Source: Acetobacteraceae bacterium (lineage in GTDB: Bacteria; Pseudomonadota; Alphaproteobacteria; Acetobacterales; Acetobacteraceae). From it: a stretch of 45,664 bases of DNA. The notes under the pieces are model-generated. The model saw nothing but the letters and a program-made list of their open reading frames with translations. It ran no database searches and was not told the origin of the DNA. Numbering within the stretch: the stretch's first letter is position 1; every line of letters starts with the position of its first letter. The stretch is from contig JANXTL010000022.1 in NCBI GenBank assembly GCA_025352375.1, positions 1-45,664 of the forward strand. Reading direction: 5' to 3'. This document shows, piece by piece, positions 29,783 through 38,310 of this stretch. The position numbers and the translations under genes were made by a program.

Positions 29783-30637
29783 ATGACCACCGAAAAGCCG
29801 GCGCTCGCTCGCCGTTCCCTTGCCGCTGCCGCGTTGGCCCTGCCGCTCCTGGCCGCCACCTCCGCCGCGCGCGCGCAGACCGGCGCCGAGGGCACCTTCG
29901 ACCGCATTCGCCGCACCAAGACCCTGCGTTGTGCCGCGTATCCCGGCGCGCTGCCGTATTTTCAAAAGGACCTCACGACCGGCGAGTGGTCCGGCGCTTG
30001 CGTCGAGATGGCCAAGGACATCGCCAAGGTCTTTGACGCCAAGGTGGAATACCTCGATTCCACCTATGGCAACGCCGTGCTGGACCTGCAATCGAACAAG
30101 GTCGATCTCGCCTTCGCCCTGAACCCGACGCCCGCCCGAGCTTTGTCGATCGGGTTCACCCACCCGATGATTATTCATCCGTTTGGCTGCCTGTCGTCCA
30201 AGGCGCTCAATCCGGTCAAATGGGACGACCTGAACAAGCCCGAGGTCAAGATCGTGTTCGACCTCGGTTCGTTGCACGAAACCGCCGCTCGGCGGTACTG
30301 CCCGAAGGCGCAGTTGACCGGCTTCAAGACCACCGACGAGTGTACGCTGGCGCTGCAATCGGGCCGCGCGGACGTGCAAATTCTGGCCGCGATCCTCGGC
30401 CTCGCCGCCGCCGGCAAGAACCCATCGCTTGGGCCGTATCATCTGCTGGGCGAACCAACCGTTGCGCTGCCAAGCTGTTTGGGTGTGCAGCGGGAGGCCG
30501 ATACGCGGTTCAGGGAAGTGGTCGATGCCTGGCTGGACATGAACCGCGGCACCGGACAGATCCGGGAGTGGCTGCTGGAGGGCCTCGCGAAATTCGGTGT
30601 GACCCGGGATCAGGTGCCCTCGCAGTTGAGTTTCTGA
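29783..30637 (+). CDS. Amino-acid type ABC transporter substrate-binding protein
   Basis: The 284-residue protein has a signal peptide with paired Arg (ARRSLAAAALALPLLAATSAARA), possibly Tat or Sec. A family-3 solute-binding domain (SBP_bac_3) follows, with LRCAAYPGALPYFQKD, GACVEMAKDIAKVFDAKVEYLD, LQSNKVDLAFALNPTPARALSIGFTHP and a C-terminal RGTGQIREWLLEGLAKFG. It is followed after 22 bases by a permease of the matching His/Glu family. The ligand is likely a polar amino acid or related small compound. It is divergent from the hydrolase gene. Confidence 0.9.
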   Translation: MTTEKPALARRSLAAAALALPLLAATSAARAQTGAEGTFDRIRRTKTLRCAAYPGALPYFQKDLTTGEWSGACVEMAKDIAKVFDAKVEYLDSTYGNAVLDLQSNKVDLAFALNPTPARALSIGFTHPMIIHPFGCLSSKALNPVKWDDLNKPEVKIVFDLGSLHETAARRYCPKAQLTGFKTTDECTLALQSGRADVQILAAILGLAAAGKNPSLGPYHLLGEPTVALPSCLGVQREADTRFREVVDAWLDMNRGTGQIREWLLEGLAKFGVTRDQVPSQLSF

Positions 30638-30659
30638 ACGAAATCAGGGAACGGGTCCC

Positions 30660-31325
30660 ATGCACTACCAATGGGACTTCGTTCTCCTGCTGCGTTACGC
30701 GCCGTTGTTCTGGCGTGGCGTGCTCGTCACGTTGGCCTACACCGCGGGCACGATAAGCCTTGGGCTGATCGTCGGTCTGCTGGTCGGCATGGGCCGGCTG
30801 TCGAAATCCAAACTGCTGAATTTTCCGTTAATTGCGTTCATCGAGGCGTTTCGCTGCACCCCGTTGCTGGTGCAGATCGTCTGGTTCTATTACGCATTGC
30901 CGGTGCTGATCGGTATCCAAATCCCCGCCGTCGTCGCCGCGGTGTTAACGTTGTCCTGTTATACCGGGGCCTTCTACGCCGAGATATTCCGCGGCGGCAT
31001 CATATCCATCGAGCGTGGGCAATGGGACGCCGCGCGCGCTTTGGGGCTCCGGCCGTGGACGATGATGCGGCTGGTGATTTTGCCGCAGGCGGTCATGCGG
31101 ATGATTCCGCCGTTCGTCAATCAGTCCATTACGCAGCTGAAGAACACCTCCCTGGTGTCGACCATCGCGGTGCCCGATCTTCTCTACAATGGCACGTTGG
31201 TCACGGCCGACACGTACAGACCACTCGAGGTCTATACGGTCGTCGCGATCATCTATTTCGTGTTGTTGTTTCCCAGCACGATGTTGGCGCAATGGTATGA
31301 GCGGCGGCTGGAAAAAGGCCGTTGA
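30660..31325 (+). CDS. Amino-acid ABC transporter permease (HisM/GlnP family)
   Basis: The 221-residue protein has five or six transmembrane helices and the EAA loop (GQWDAARALGLRPWTMMRLVILPQA) that docks the ATPase. Family stretches include FIEAFRCTPLLVQIVWFYYALP and VNQSITQLKNTSLVSTIAVPDLLY. It forms a homodimer or pairs with a second permease. No second permease or ATPase gene lies next to it, so those subunits must come from elsewhere. The stop directly abuts the stop of the pirin gene on the other strand. Confidence 0.93.
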   Translation: MHYQWDFVLLLRYAPLFWRGVLVTLAYTAGTISLGLIVGLLVGMGRLSKSKLLNFPLIAFIEAFRCTPLLVQIVWFYYALPVLIGIQIPAVVAAVLTLSCYTGAFYAEIFRGGIISIERGQWDAARALGLRPWTMMRLVILPQAVMRMIPPFVNQSITQLKNTSLVSTIAVPDLLYNGTLVTADTYRPLEVYTVVAIIYFVLLFPSTMLAQWYERRLEKGR

Positions 31326-32024
31326 TCAGCCGGCATCGACCAGAACGATTTCCGCGTCTTCCAAGGCGGTGACCCGCAAGACATCCTCATCCGCGATGGC
31401 CAGGCCGTCGCGCGTGCCGGCATGCACGCCGTTCACCTCGACGCTGCCACGCGCCGGCACCAGATAGGCGTAACGGCCAACCCCGAGCCGGTATTCGGTG
31501 GTCTCCCCCGCTTTTATCGTCGCACCGGCGACGCGCGCGTCGGAGCGGATTAGCAATGCATCTGTATCGCCGGGCAATCCGCTCGCTAGCGTTACGAACT
31601 GACCCGCACGAGCGTCTCTCGGGAAAGGGCGGGCGCCCCAGGACGGGGTGCCGCCGCGCCGATTGGGCACGATCCAAATCTGAAACAATTTGGTGGTTTG
31701 CTTTTCCAGATTGTATTCGGAATGGGCGATGCCGGTCCCCGCGCTCATGACCTGGACGTCGCCGGCCTCGGTGCGGCCGGTGTTGCCCAGGCTGTCCTTG
31801 TGCGTGATCGCGCCCTGGGTGACGTAGGTAATGATTTCCATGTTGGCGTGCGAGTGGGTGCCAAAGCCCGTGCCGGCCGCGATCTCATCGTCGTTCCAGA
31901 CGCGCAGACGCCCCCAGTTCATGCGTTCGTCGTCGTGGTAGTCGGCGAACGAAAAGTGGAATTTGGACTCCAGCCAGCCGTGGTTGCCGCCGCCAAGGCG
32001 GTCGAACGGGCGCAATTCGATCAT
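31326..32024 (-). CDS. Pirin-family cupin (YhhW-like)
   Basis: The 232-residue protein has the bicupin fold of pirins. The metal ligands are visible: HSH of GTHSHANMEIITYV (His57, His59) and His/Glu of GIAHSEYN (about 101 and 103). Relatives bind iron and some cleave quercetin; others act as redox-linked regulators. The N-terminal GWLESKFHFSFADYHDDERMNWG is a family signature. It is divergent from the double CoA-transferase gene, with 66 bases between the starts, so the two may share regulation. Confidence 0.93.
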   Translation of the reverse strand: MIELRPFDRLGGGNHGWLESKFHFSFADYHDDERMNWGRLRVWNDDEIAAGTGFGTHSHANMEIITYVTQGAITHKDSLGNTGRTEAGDVQVMSAGTGIAHSEYNLEKQTTKLFQIWIVPNRRGGTPSWGARPFPRDARAGQFVTLASGLPGDTDALLIRSDARVAGATIKAGETTEYRLGVGRYAYLVPARGSVEVNGVHAGTRDGLAIADEDVLRVTALEDAEIVLVDAG

Positions 32025-32090
32025 GGGTTTTACTCCGATGCGGTTGGCCGCTTAGATCGGATTTCTGCGGGTGTTTTGAAAGGGGTGGGG

Positions 32091-34229
32091 ATGTCGGTAT
32101 TGGCAGGGCTGCGTGTCGCGCAACTGGGCGATGGGTTGGCGGCTTCGGTGTGCGGGCGACTGTTCGCCGATGCGGGGGCGGTGGTCGGTGTTGCCGGCGC
32201 GCGCCGAACGACTCCGCTCGAGGAATATTTGAACGACGGGAAGGGCGCTGCCGACGTCCCGAACGCTGACCTGATCGTCGTCGAAGGCGGCCCCGCCGCG
32301 CTGGCCGCCGCCGGGCACGACGAAGCGGCGTTGCGGCGGCTCAATCCCCGCGCGGCGATCGTGCTGATTTCGCCCTATGGCCAGATCGGGCCGCAAGCCG
32401 ACCATCCCGCCACCGACCTGACGCTGATGTGCGCGTCCGGCATCGCACGTTTGCTGACCGGGCAAATGGACGATATGGATGAATCACCGATCAGGCCGGT
32501 GGGGCACCAGTCGGCGTTCCTCGGCGGTTTGGCTGGCGCCTGTGCCGGAATGCACGCGTTGCATGCTCGGGATCCAGCGGTGGTGGACGTGTCCATCCAG
32601 GACGCATTGTCTACCATTGCCGTGACGGAATTGGCCCGCGCCGGGGTGTCGGGCAAAAAATGGCCCCGAAAGCGCGTGGCCGATGGCAACGGCGCGACGG
32701 TCTGCATCCTGCCGGCCAGCGACGGGTTCACCGCGATCTCCCCGCGTGAGGACAAGCAATGGGCCGCATGGCTTACCGCGATGGGGTCCCCGGAATGGGG
32801 CAACGACCCACGCTTCCGCACCAAACCCGACCGCGTGGCCAACTGGGATACCCTCCATGCGCTGATGTCGGAATGGAGCCGCCACCACCCCAAACAATGG
32901 ATCGCCGACACCGCCCAGGCCGCTCGGGTGCCCAGCTTCCCGTTGCGGGAGCTGCATGAGCAGCTCGACACTCCGCAAACGAAACACCGAGGCTTTTTCC
33001 GCCCGATAGAGATCGGCGGGCGGACGGTGCAGGTGCCCGGATCGCCGTTCGGCCTGACGCTGTCGCGGGGAGCGGCTGGTGGCCCCGCGCCGGGGCCGAT
33101 GCCCCTATCCGGCATCCGCGTCCTGGACTTCAGCTGGGTCATCGCCGGCCCCACCGTCACCCGGTACCTGGCCGCCGCCGGCGCCGACGTCATAAAAATC
33201 GAGGCCCCCGGCAAAGGCGATCCCGGCCGAGCCTCCGAACTGCACACCGTCCTCGGCCAGGCAAAACGCGCCATCGTGCTGGACCTGAAAAACCCCGAGG
33301 CCGTCGCCATCGCCCGCGATCTGGCCACGAAATCCGATGTGCTGGTGGAAAATTACGCCACCGGCGTCATGGACCGGCTCGGCCTCGGTGCCGAGGAACT
33401 GCGCAAAATCAACCCTGGCCTGATCTACATCTCCGCCTCCGGCATGGGCCGCACCGGCCCGGACTCGCACGCCGTCGCCTACGGAACGTTGCTGCAATGC
33501 TACGCCGGCTTCGCGGGGCTGAACCGGCACCCTTCGGTGCCGCCGCGTGTCGGTCTGGCGTGGCTCGACCCGATGTGCGGCCTGCTGATCGCGTTCATGG
33601 CCGCCGCCAGCCTCTGGGCACGGCAGCGCAACGGAACGGTGGCGCGCGTGGATTTCTCGATGATCGAGGCCATGCTCTGGACCATGGCAGAACCGCTGCT
33701 GCAAACCCAGCTTGGGGAGCGGCCGAAGCCGCGCGGGAATGCTTCGGATCGTTGCGAGCCGCATGGGGTCTTCCGTTGCGCGGGCGACGACCAGTGGGTG
33801 GGGATCGCGGTGCGGAACGATACGGATTGGCGGGCGCTGTGCGCATGCGCGCCGGCTTTGGCCCCGATGGCCAAGCGGAACTCCGCCGAGCGGGGAGCGG
33901 CTCGGGGGGCCATCGAGGCTGCGATTGCGGGTTGGTGCGTATCCCGATCTTCTGCCGAGGCTGCCGCTGTCCTGGCCCGAGCGGGGATTCCGGCGGCGCC
34001 GGTCGCCGGTTCGTTCGATCTGGTGGAAAGCCCGCATCTGCGGACCCGCTTGTTCTGGGATTCGCTGGGGGGCGGTGTTGTGCCGGGGTTGCCATGGCGG
34101 GCCAGCTATGGCCGGGCGATCGGGCCGGCGCCGGAGCTGGGGGAGCATACGGACGCGGTATTGCGGGATGTTTTGGGGGTCGATGCGGCGCGGATTGGCG
34201 TGCTGCGGGCGAGCGGGGCGTTGGGGTAA
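32091..34229 (+). CDS. Fused tandem class III (CaiB/BaiF) CoA-transferase
   Basis: The 712-residue protein is two CoA-transferase units in one chain. The C-terminal unit (about 345-712) starts LSGIRVLDFSWVIAGPTVTRYLAAAGADVIKIE and has VAYGTLLQCYAGF and AWLDPMCG, with Asp493 as the likely catalytic residue. The N-terminal unit (about 1-335) has the same fold cues (LAGLRVAQLGDGLAASVCGRLFADAGA), but the equivalent of the catalytic Asp reads GHQSAF, so that half is probably inactive. Normal class III enzymes are interlaced dimers of about 400 residues. The ATG at 32091 follows AAAGGGG. The acyl substrate is unknown. Confidence 0.88.
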   Translation: MSVLAGLRVAQLGDGLAASVCGRLFADAGAVVGVAGARRTTPLEEYLNDGKGAADVPNADLIVVEGGPAALAAAGHDEAALRRLNPRAAIVLISPYGQIGPQADHPATDLTLMCASGIARLLTGQMDDMDESPIRPVGHQSAFLGGLAGACAGMHALHARDPAVVDVSIQDALSTIAVTELARAGVSGKKWPRKRVADGNGATVCILPASDGFTAISPREDKQWAAWLTAMGSPEWGNDPRFRTKPDRVANWDTLHALMSEWSRHHPKQWIADTAQAARVPSFPLRELHEQLDTPQTKHRGFFRPIEIGGRTVQVPGSPFGLTLSRGAAGGPAPGPMPLSGIRVLDFSWVIAGPTVTRYLAAAGADVIKIEAPGKGDPGRASELHTVLGQAKRAIVLDLKNPEAVAIARDLATKSDVLVENYATGVMDRLGLGAEELRKINPGLIYISASGMGRTGPDSHAVAYGTLLQCYAGFAGLNRHPSVPPRVGLAWLDPMCGLLIAFMAAASLWARQRNGTVARVDFSMIEAMLWTMAEPLLQTQLGERPKPRGNASDRCEPHGVFRCAGDDQWVGIAVRNDTDWRALCACAPALAPMAKRNSAERGAARGAIEAAIAGWCVSRSSAEAAAVLARAGIPAAPVAGSFDLVESPHLRTRLFWDSLGGGVVPGLPWRASYGRAIGPAPELGEHTDAVLRDVLGVDAARIGVLRASGALG

Positions 34230-34262
34230 GAGGGGGGACAGAATGTGTGCGCTTTCAGTCTG

Positions 34263-34907
34263 TTATGGGCGCTTGCTTTGTATTGTGCTCCGAGCGGTTA
34301 GTTCGATCGTTGACGGCGGTGTCGACGCCGATGGCTCCTGCACGCCGGGAGTGATCGGATCGGTGGTCCCGGAATGGATTGCTGCAAGGGAACGGCGCTG
34401 GCGTTCCGCCATCATGCGTGCGACCACGTCGCCGGCATCATCGCCGGAGTTCATCCAGCTCATAGGAAACGACAAGGTTGATTCGACGGTGAACAGCCGC
34501 ACCCCGTCCAGTGAGCGCAGCGCGCTCGCGACTGTTGAAATGTAATTGGCGCAGTCGGCATAGGCGATATGCTGACCCGGTGGTGGGACCGGGAGCGCTT
34601 CCCAGTCGTGGCCGCTTGTTTGTCTGACCTCCACGCTCATGCCCGCCGGGCAGACCGGATGGCGCTGGATTTTCCGCAGTATTATTTCCTTTAGGACATC
34701 GGCACTGCGCGTTGGCTTCGGTGAGGTATCGACTTGCCAATTACCTGTTTGCGTCAACTCGGTCCAAAAGAACGATTGTTCGTCGCCATCGTTGAAAAAC
34801 AGCGTGCCCCTGCGGCGGTCGTCCTCAGTCGCAATGACGACAGCGCGGCGCGGCTTGCTGTCGCCAGCTTCGACCGACTTCCAAACCTCGCCAAGATTGA
34901 ACCTCAT
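34263..34907 (-). CDS. Hypothetical protein of unknown function
   Basis: The 214-residue product has no signal peptide or membrane segment and no family I recognise. The N-terminal MRFNLGEVWKSVEAGDSKPRRAVVIATE is followed by FFNDGDEQSFFWTELTQTGNWQVD, which looks like a small beta-rich module. A helical region (YADCANYISTVASALRSLDGV) and a Ser/Thr/Pro-rich tail follow. Codon use and base composition are less GC-biased than in the neighbours. It is a lone gene between the double CoA-transferase and a toxin-antitoxin pair, suggesting an acquired patch. Confidence 0.55.
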   Translation of the reverse strand: MRFNLGEVWKSVEAGDSKPRRAVVIATEDDRRRGTLFFNDGDEQSFFWTELTQTGNWQVDTSPKPTRSADVLKEIILRKIQRHPVCPAGMSVEVRQTSGHDWEALPVPPPGQHIAYADCANYISTVASALRSLDGVRLFTVESTLSFPMSWMNSGDDAGDVVARMMAERQRRSLAAIHSGTTDPITPGVQEPSASTPPSTIELTARSTIQSKRP

Positions 34908-35218
34908 GAAATCCCTTACGCATGGTCAGAATGCGAACATACCGCCGTTGCGTCGTCGAATGAAGAGACGAGACGATGTCATGTGGGCGAATGCTCATGG
35001 CGATCCCGGAACCCGCGATGGCCGGATTTGGCGCATGACCGCCGCCGGCTTCATCAGCCGGGAACCTTCGCCCCCCACCCATTGCGGACCCCGCTGTGCG
35101 AAAATCAAACCTTACGCACAAATCCAAACCATCTGAAAAGAATCATTTTTTTCAGTGTATAAGTCCCGCGCGCAACAGGACCCCAATCGATGTTCACCCG
35201 CCAACCCGATCCGTCCAT
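34908..35218. other. Gene-free stretch with A+T-rich segment
   Basis: No convincing gene is seen in these 311 bases. The part around 35096-35160 is clearly A+T-richer than the rest of the window. It holds CTGAAAA (35133-35139) and TTTTCAG (35149-35155), a weak 7-bp hairpin downstream of the toxin gene. The remainder gives only short overlapping open frames. Confidence 0.5.
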
Positions 35219-35530
35219 TCAGCTTGGCCACTGACCTCGCGGCCAATCCCGAGCCGTATGGATGACGTGGAGAATCGCAACACACGCCCCACCAGCGGGC
35301 AACGGCGCGAGCGTATATGCGATGATATAAGGACGGCCGGTCACGCTCTTTTCATAGGTTCCGGTAACCCGCCCCGGGCGACCGATGGCTCTGACACCCA
35401 ACTGGTCTCCGGTCTTTCTGATTTCGGCCAGCACCTTGCGCGCCGCTGCGGGGCTGCGTTCGGCGACATACGCCATGCTTTTGTCGAGTTCGTCGAGCGC
35501 TGCCTCCGACCAAAGAACAGGCCGCGTCAA
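35219..35530 (-). CDS. ParE/RelE-superfamily toxin
   Basis: The 103-residue protein shows the ParE layout: VLWSEAALDELDKSMAYVAERSPAAARKVLAEIRKTGDQL, then GVRAIGRPGRVTGTYEKSVTGRPYIIAY and ILHVIHTARDWPRGQWP. ParE toxins poison DNA gyrase, while RelE relatives cut mRNA; the sequence resembles ParE more. Its ATG overlaps the stop of the antitoxin gene by four bases, the usual antitoxin-first order. Confidence 0.88.
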   Translation of the reverse strand: MTRPVLWSEAALDELDKSMAYVAERSPAAARKVLAEIRKTGDQLGVRAIGRPGRVTGTYEKSVTGRPYIIAYTLAPLPAGGACVAILHVIHTARDWPRGQWPS

Positions 35531-35787
35531 CGCTTACCCCGTTCGGCGGCGGTGATCGTAGCCTCCAGCCGATCCATGGCCTGCTCATGCGGCACCAGCC
35601 GGCCGGCTTTCACATCCGCAAGGCCGCGTTCGATGCCTTCGACGTTCGTGGCTTCGCTATCGACGTAGCGGGCGATCGCTTCCGCCGCCAAGAAAGAACT
35701 CGTGCGATGGGTGCTGTCCGCGAGGCGGCTCAGCTTCAATTTCACATCCGAGGGCAGCCTGATCGTCAGTGTCGCGCTCGCGGGCAT
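35527..35787 (-). CDS. Ribbon-helix-helix antitoxin (ParD/RelB-like)
   Basis: The 86-residue protein begins with a ribbon-helix-helix DNA-binding domain (TLTIRLPSDVKLKLSRLADSTHRTSSFLAAEAIARYV), followed by a toxin-wrapping tail (GIERGLADVKAGRLVPHEQAMDRL). The ATG at 35787 follows GGGAGGC; an in-frame start 12 codons upstream would fall within the presumed operator. It likely represses its own promoter; a palindrome GTGTATACAC lies 27 bases upstream of the ATG. Confidence 0.88.
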   Translation of the reverse strand: MPASATLTIRLPSDVKLKLSRLADSTHRTSSFLAAEAIARYVDSEATNVEGIERGLADVKAGRLVPHEQAMDRLEATITAAERGKR

Positions 35788-35813
35788 CGAAGCCTCCCAG
35801 GGTCTGTAAGCGG

Positions 35814-35823
35814 GTGTATACAC
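35814..35823. promoter_or_regulatory. Candidate operator of the toxin-antitoxin pair
   Basis: GTGTATACAC is a perfect 10-bp palindrome 27 bases before the antitoxin ATG, flanked by GTAAG at 35806 and again at 35825. Such short palindromes near the promoter are typical targets of ribbon-helix-helix antitoxins. Confidence 0.45.
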
Positions 35824-35853
35824 TGTAAGGCACTGCGGTAGCCCTGTCCAACC

Positions 35854-36939
35854 CTACAAACTCAACCGCCGAAACGCCTCCGATTGCACCAACGGCCGAT
35901 CCGTATCCACGCTCACTCCGCACAAAGTCCGCCGCATGCCCGGCACCCTCCGAGCCTGGAAGGCGGCGCGGGTGGCTTCGTCGGCGCCGTGGAGGATGCC
36001 CTGCGGCGTGTGCGACAAAGTCCCCGGATTGCGGGCGCTGCCGGCGTCGTGGTGCACGAACACGCTCTCGTCGTTGTCGACGTTGCGGTGGTAGGACGGC
36101 AATTCTTCCGCCTCCATATCCGCCACCGCGATCTGTGGCACGAACGTAATGACGACGAACCCCGAAGCCTCGAACGTGCACCACGCCGCCGGAGCGATGT
36201 GGATACGATCCGAACTGATCGGGATAATGTCGCGGATATTCAGCTTGTAGGGGAACAAATCGCCCTTCCATCCAACCGAAACCAACGGGTTCCCCCGGTA
36301 GAAGATGGAACTGTGCTCGCCGCCGTGCTTCACCCGCAACTCGTATTCGTCGCGCACCGGAAATCCGTAATCGCAGATCTCCGGCAGCACCAGCACCGTG
36401 GGATCGACCGGCATGTGGCGGCCGGTCTGCTTGTGTTCGGTCAGCGACAGCGGGGCAGGGGACTCCACCACCAGCATGTGGCTCTCACCCGATGAGGGCA
36501 TGACGCAGAACGTGATACCCTTGGGAATGAGCAAATAATCGCCGGGTTCATAGTCCAGCCGCCCGAACTCGGTCGCGAACATCCCGGTGCCCCGATGCAC
36601 GAAATACAGCAGGTCGCCGTCGGTGTTGCGGTACGCGTAAGGCATCGCCGTCGTCCGCCGGCTGATCCCGACCGACACATCCGCGTTGGCCAACAACACC
36701 TCCGGCCCGCCGCGCGGATCGGATAGATCGGACGGTTCGGCGCGGGTTGTATCGGCGACACGCCGAGGCACCAGCGTGCCCTCGACCCGCACGACCTCGT
36801 TGGGGCCGAACGTGCGGTAGACCATGCCGACGGGGCCGAAGAAGCCCTGGCGGCTGATGTGTTCCTCCCGCAGGTCGCCCAGTCCGACGCGGGCCTGACG
36901 CACGGTGCGGCCTTTGGCATGGTGGATCCAGGATCGCAT
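35854..36939 (-). CDS. Homogentisate 1,2-dioxygenase-family cupin
   Basis: The 361-residue protein belongs to the HgmA fold. YFVHRGTGMFATEFGRLDYEPGDYLLIPKG is the first cupin. LPSYHRNVDNDESVFVHHDAGSARNPGTLSHTPQGILHG holds the probable iron ligands: His of YHRN, a nearby Glu and the His of LSHTPQG. The family opens the ring of homogentisate in tyrosine and phenylalanine breakdown. The protein is about 70 residues shorter than typical enzymes, so another gentisate-like substrate is possible. ATG 36939 (MRSWIHHAKGRTVRQARV) is chosen by family-like N-terminus. No fumarylacetoacetase is adjacent; a LivJ-type binding protein gene is upstream in the same direction. Confidence 0.83.
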   Translation of the reverse strand: MRSWIHHAKGRTVRQARVGLGDLREEHISRQGFFGPVGMVYRTFGPNEVVRVEGTLVPRRVADTTRAEPSDLSDPRGGPEVLLANADVSVGISRRTTAMPYAYRNTDGDLLYFVHRGTGMFATEFGRLDYEPGDYLLIPKGITFCVMPSSGESHMLVVESPAPLSLTEHKQTGRHMPVDPTVLVLPEICDYGFPVRDEYELRVKHGGEHSSIFYRGNPLVSVGWKGDLFPYKLNIRDIIPISSDRIHIAPAAWCTFEASGFVVITFVPQIAVADMEAEELPSYHRNVDNDESVFVHHDAGSARNPGTLSHTPQGILHGADEATRAAFQARRVPGMRRTLCGVSVDTDRPLVQSEAFRRLSL

Positions 36940-37105
36940 TTGGCGGTCTCCTCTCCCTCGGTTAGGGGGGAGCCTAAGCAGGGATTCGGTGCTTGGCCAG
37001 CGGAACAGCCATCGGCCAGCCGTTCTCATTTTGGCGTGGGGGCGGATCGCCGCCAAACGCGGAGGCCGCGGAACGACAATTGGCTTCGGCCCTGCCAGCA
37101 ACGGT

Positions 37106-38191
37106 CTATTGTGCCGCTTCGAGCAGTTCGTCCTGCTTGTCGTGGATAATGCGGATGTCGAACGGTACTGTCGCGGTGTTGGAATTGAACACCACCGGCA
37201 CCAGCCCGTCGAATGTCTTGATCGCCAGGATGGCGTCGCGCAGGTTTTCGCCGGTCACCGGCTTGTCGTCGGCCAGCACCTTGTCCAGCGCAACGAACAG
37301 GATGTTGGCGGCGGTGAAGTACTGGCGGACGAAGAACGCCATCTCCGCGTGGTAGTGCGCCTTGAATTCGGCGGCGAGTTCCGGCGCGATCTTGCTTTGC
37401 AACTGGGTATGCACAAAGCCCTCGGCGGCGGGATCGGCGATCAGCGCGGGGTCCTGGAAGAACGTCGTGCCGGCGACCAGGAACTTCACCCCCAACTGGG
37501 AGAATTGCTGCGCCATTTGCTGTACGCCGACGGTGATCGACACCATCATGACGTCGGGATGCGAGTCGGCCAGTGTCCGCAAGGCCGGGCGGAAATCGGT
37601 CTGGCCGAACTGAGACGTCGCCTGCGCGACGACGGTGCCGCCCGCGGCGGTGTAGGTAGCGATATAGTTGTCCTTACCGGAAATGCCAGCGGCGGTGTTT
37701 TCGAACAGGATCGCGGCTTTCTTCTTGCCGGCCTTGGCCAACCAGGCAGTCAGGATCCCCGCCTCATCGCCCACGGTGGGCAGCGTGTTGATCAAAAAGG
37801 GGGACGCTTTGGACAGCGCATCGGCCTGCGCCCCGGCGTTGATCAAAAGCACCTTCTTCCGTGTTGCCAGCGGCGCCATCGCCAGTGACGGGCCGGAATA
37901 GGAGGTGAAGATCGTCGGGAGATGCTGCAGGTCGGCCAGCTTGTTGAAGCTCAGGATGGATTGGTCGGGCTTGGCCTGATTGTCCTCGAACACGATCGCG
38001 ATCTTATGGCCGCGTACGCCGCCCTTGGCGTTGATCTTGTCCAGCGCGAATTGGATGCCGAGCTTTTGCTGGGTTCCGATCGGACCGCCGGGGCCGGTCA
38101 ACGGCAGGATGGCGCCGAAGGTAATCGTGTCGGCGCCGTTCGCCGCCGTTGCCGCGAACATCGCCATAACGGCGAGCACAATCCGGATCAT
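37106..38191 (-). CDS. Branched-chain amino acid type ABC substrate-binding protein (LivJ-like)
   Basis: The 361-residue protein has a signal peptide (LAVMAMFAATAANGA) and a type-I periplasmic binding fold: ITFGAILPLTGPGGPIGTQQKLGIQFALDKINAKGG, IVFEDNQAKPDQSILSFNKLAD and the hinge FTSYSGPSLAMAPLATRKKVLLINAGA. Members bind branched-chain amino acids, amides or aromatic acids. No permease or ATPase gene is nearby. Position upstream of a homogentisate dioxygenase-like gene on the same strand raises an aromatic ligand as a possibility, which is inference. It is divergent from a RidA gene with 119 bases between the starts. Confidence 0.9.
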   Translation of the reverse strand: MIRIVLAVMAMFAATAANGADTITFGAILPLTGPGGPIGTQQKLGIQFALDKINAKGGVRGHKIAIVFEDNQAKPDQSILSFNKLADLQHLPTIFTSYSGPSLAMAPLATRKKVLLINAGAQADALSKASPFLINTLPTVGDEAGILTAWLAKAGKKKAAILFENTAAGISGKDNYIATYTAAGGTVVAQATSQFGQTDFRPALRTLADSHPDVMMVSITVGVQQMAQQFSQLGVKFLVAGTTFFQDPALIADPAAEGFVHTQLQSKIAPELAAEFKAHYHAEMAFFVRQYFTAANILFVALDKVLADDKPVTGENLRDAILAIKTFDGLVPVVFNSNTATVPFDIRIIHDKQDELLEAAQ

Positions 38192-38310
38192 GAGGTTTCT
38201 CTCCCTTTACGGCGGGAGGCTTATGCGCGGCGATCCGGGGGGGCAAGCTCTGGCCTGCCGCCGGAGGATGCCGTAGAACCCCAGGACACGCAGCATTCCA
38301 GGGAGTTCCC

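Noticed and set aside
31698-32090. N-terminal extension of the double CoA-transferase by 131 codons
   Set aside because: It would overlap the pirin gene, lacks domain similarity, and a good ribosome site lies just before ATG 32091.
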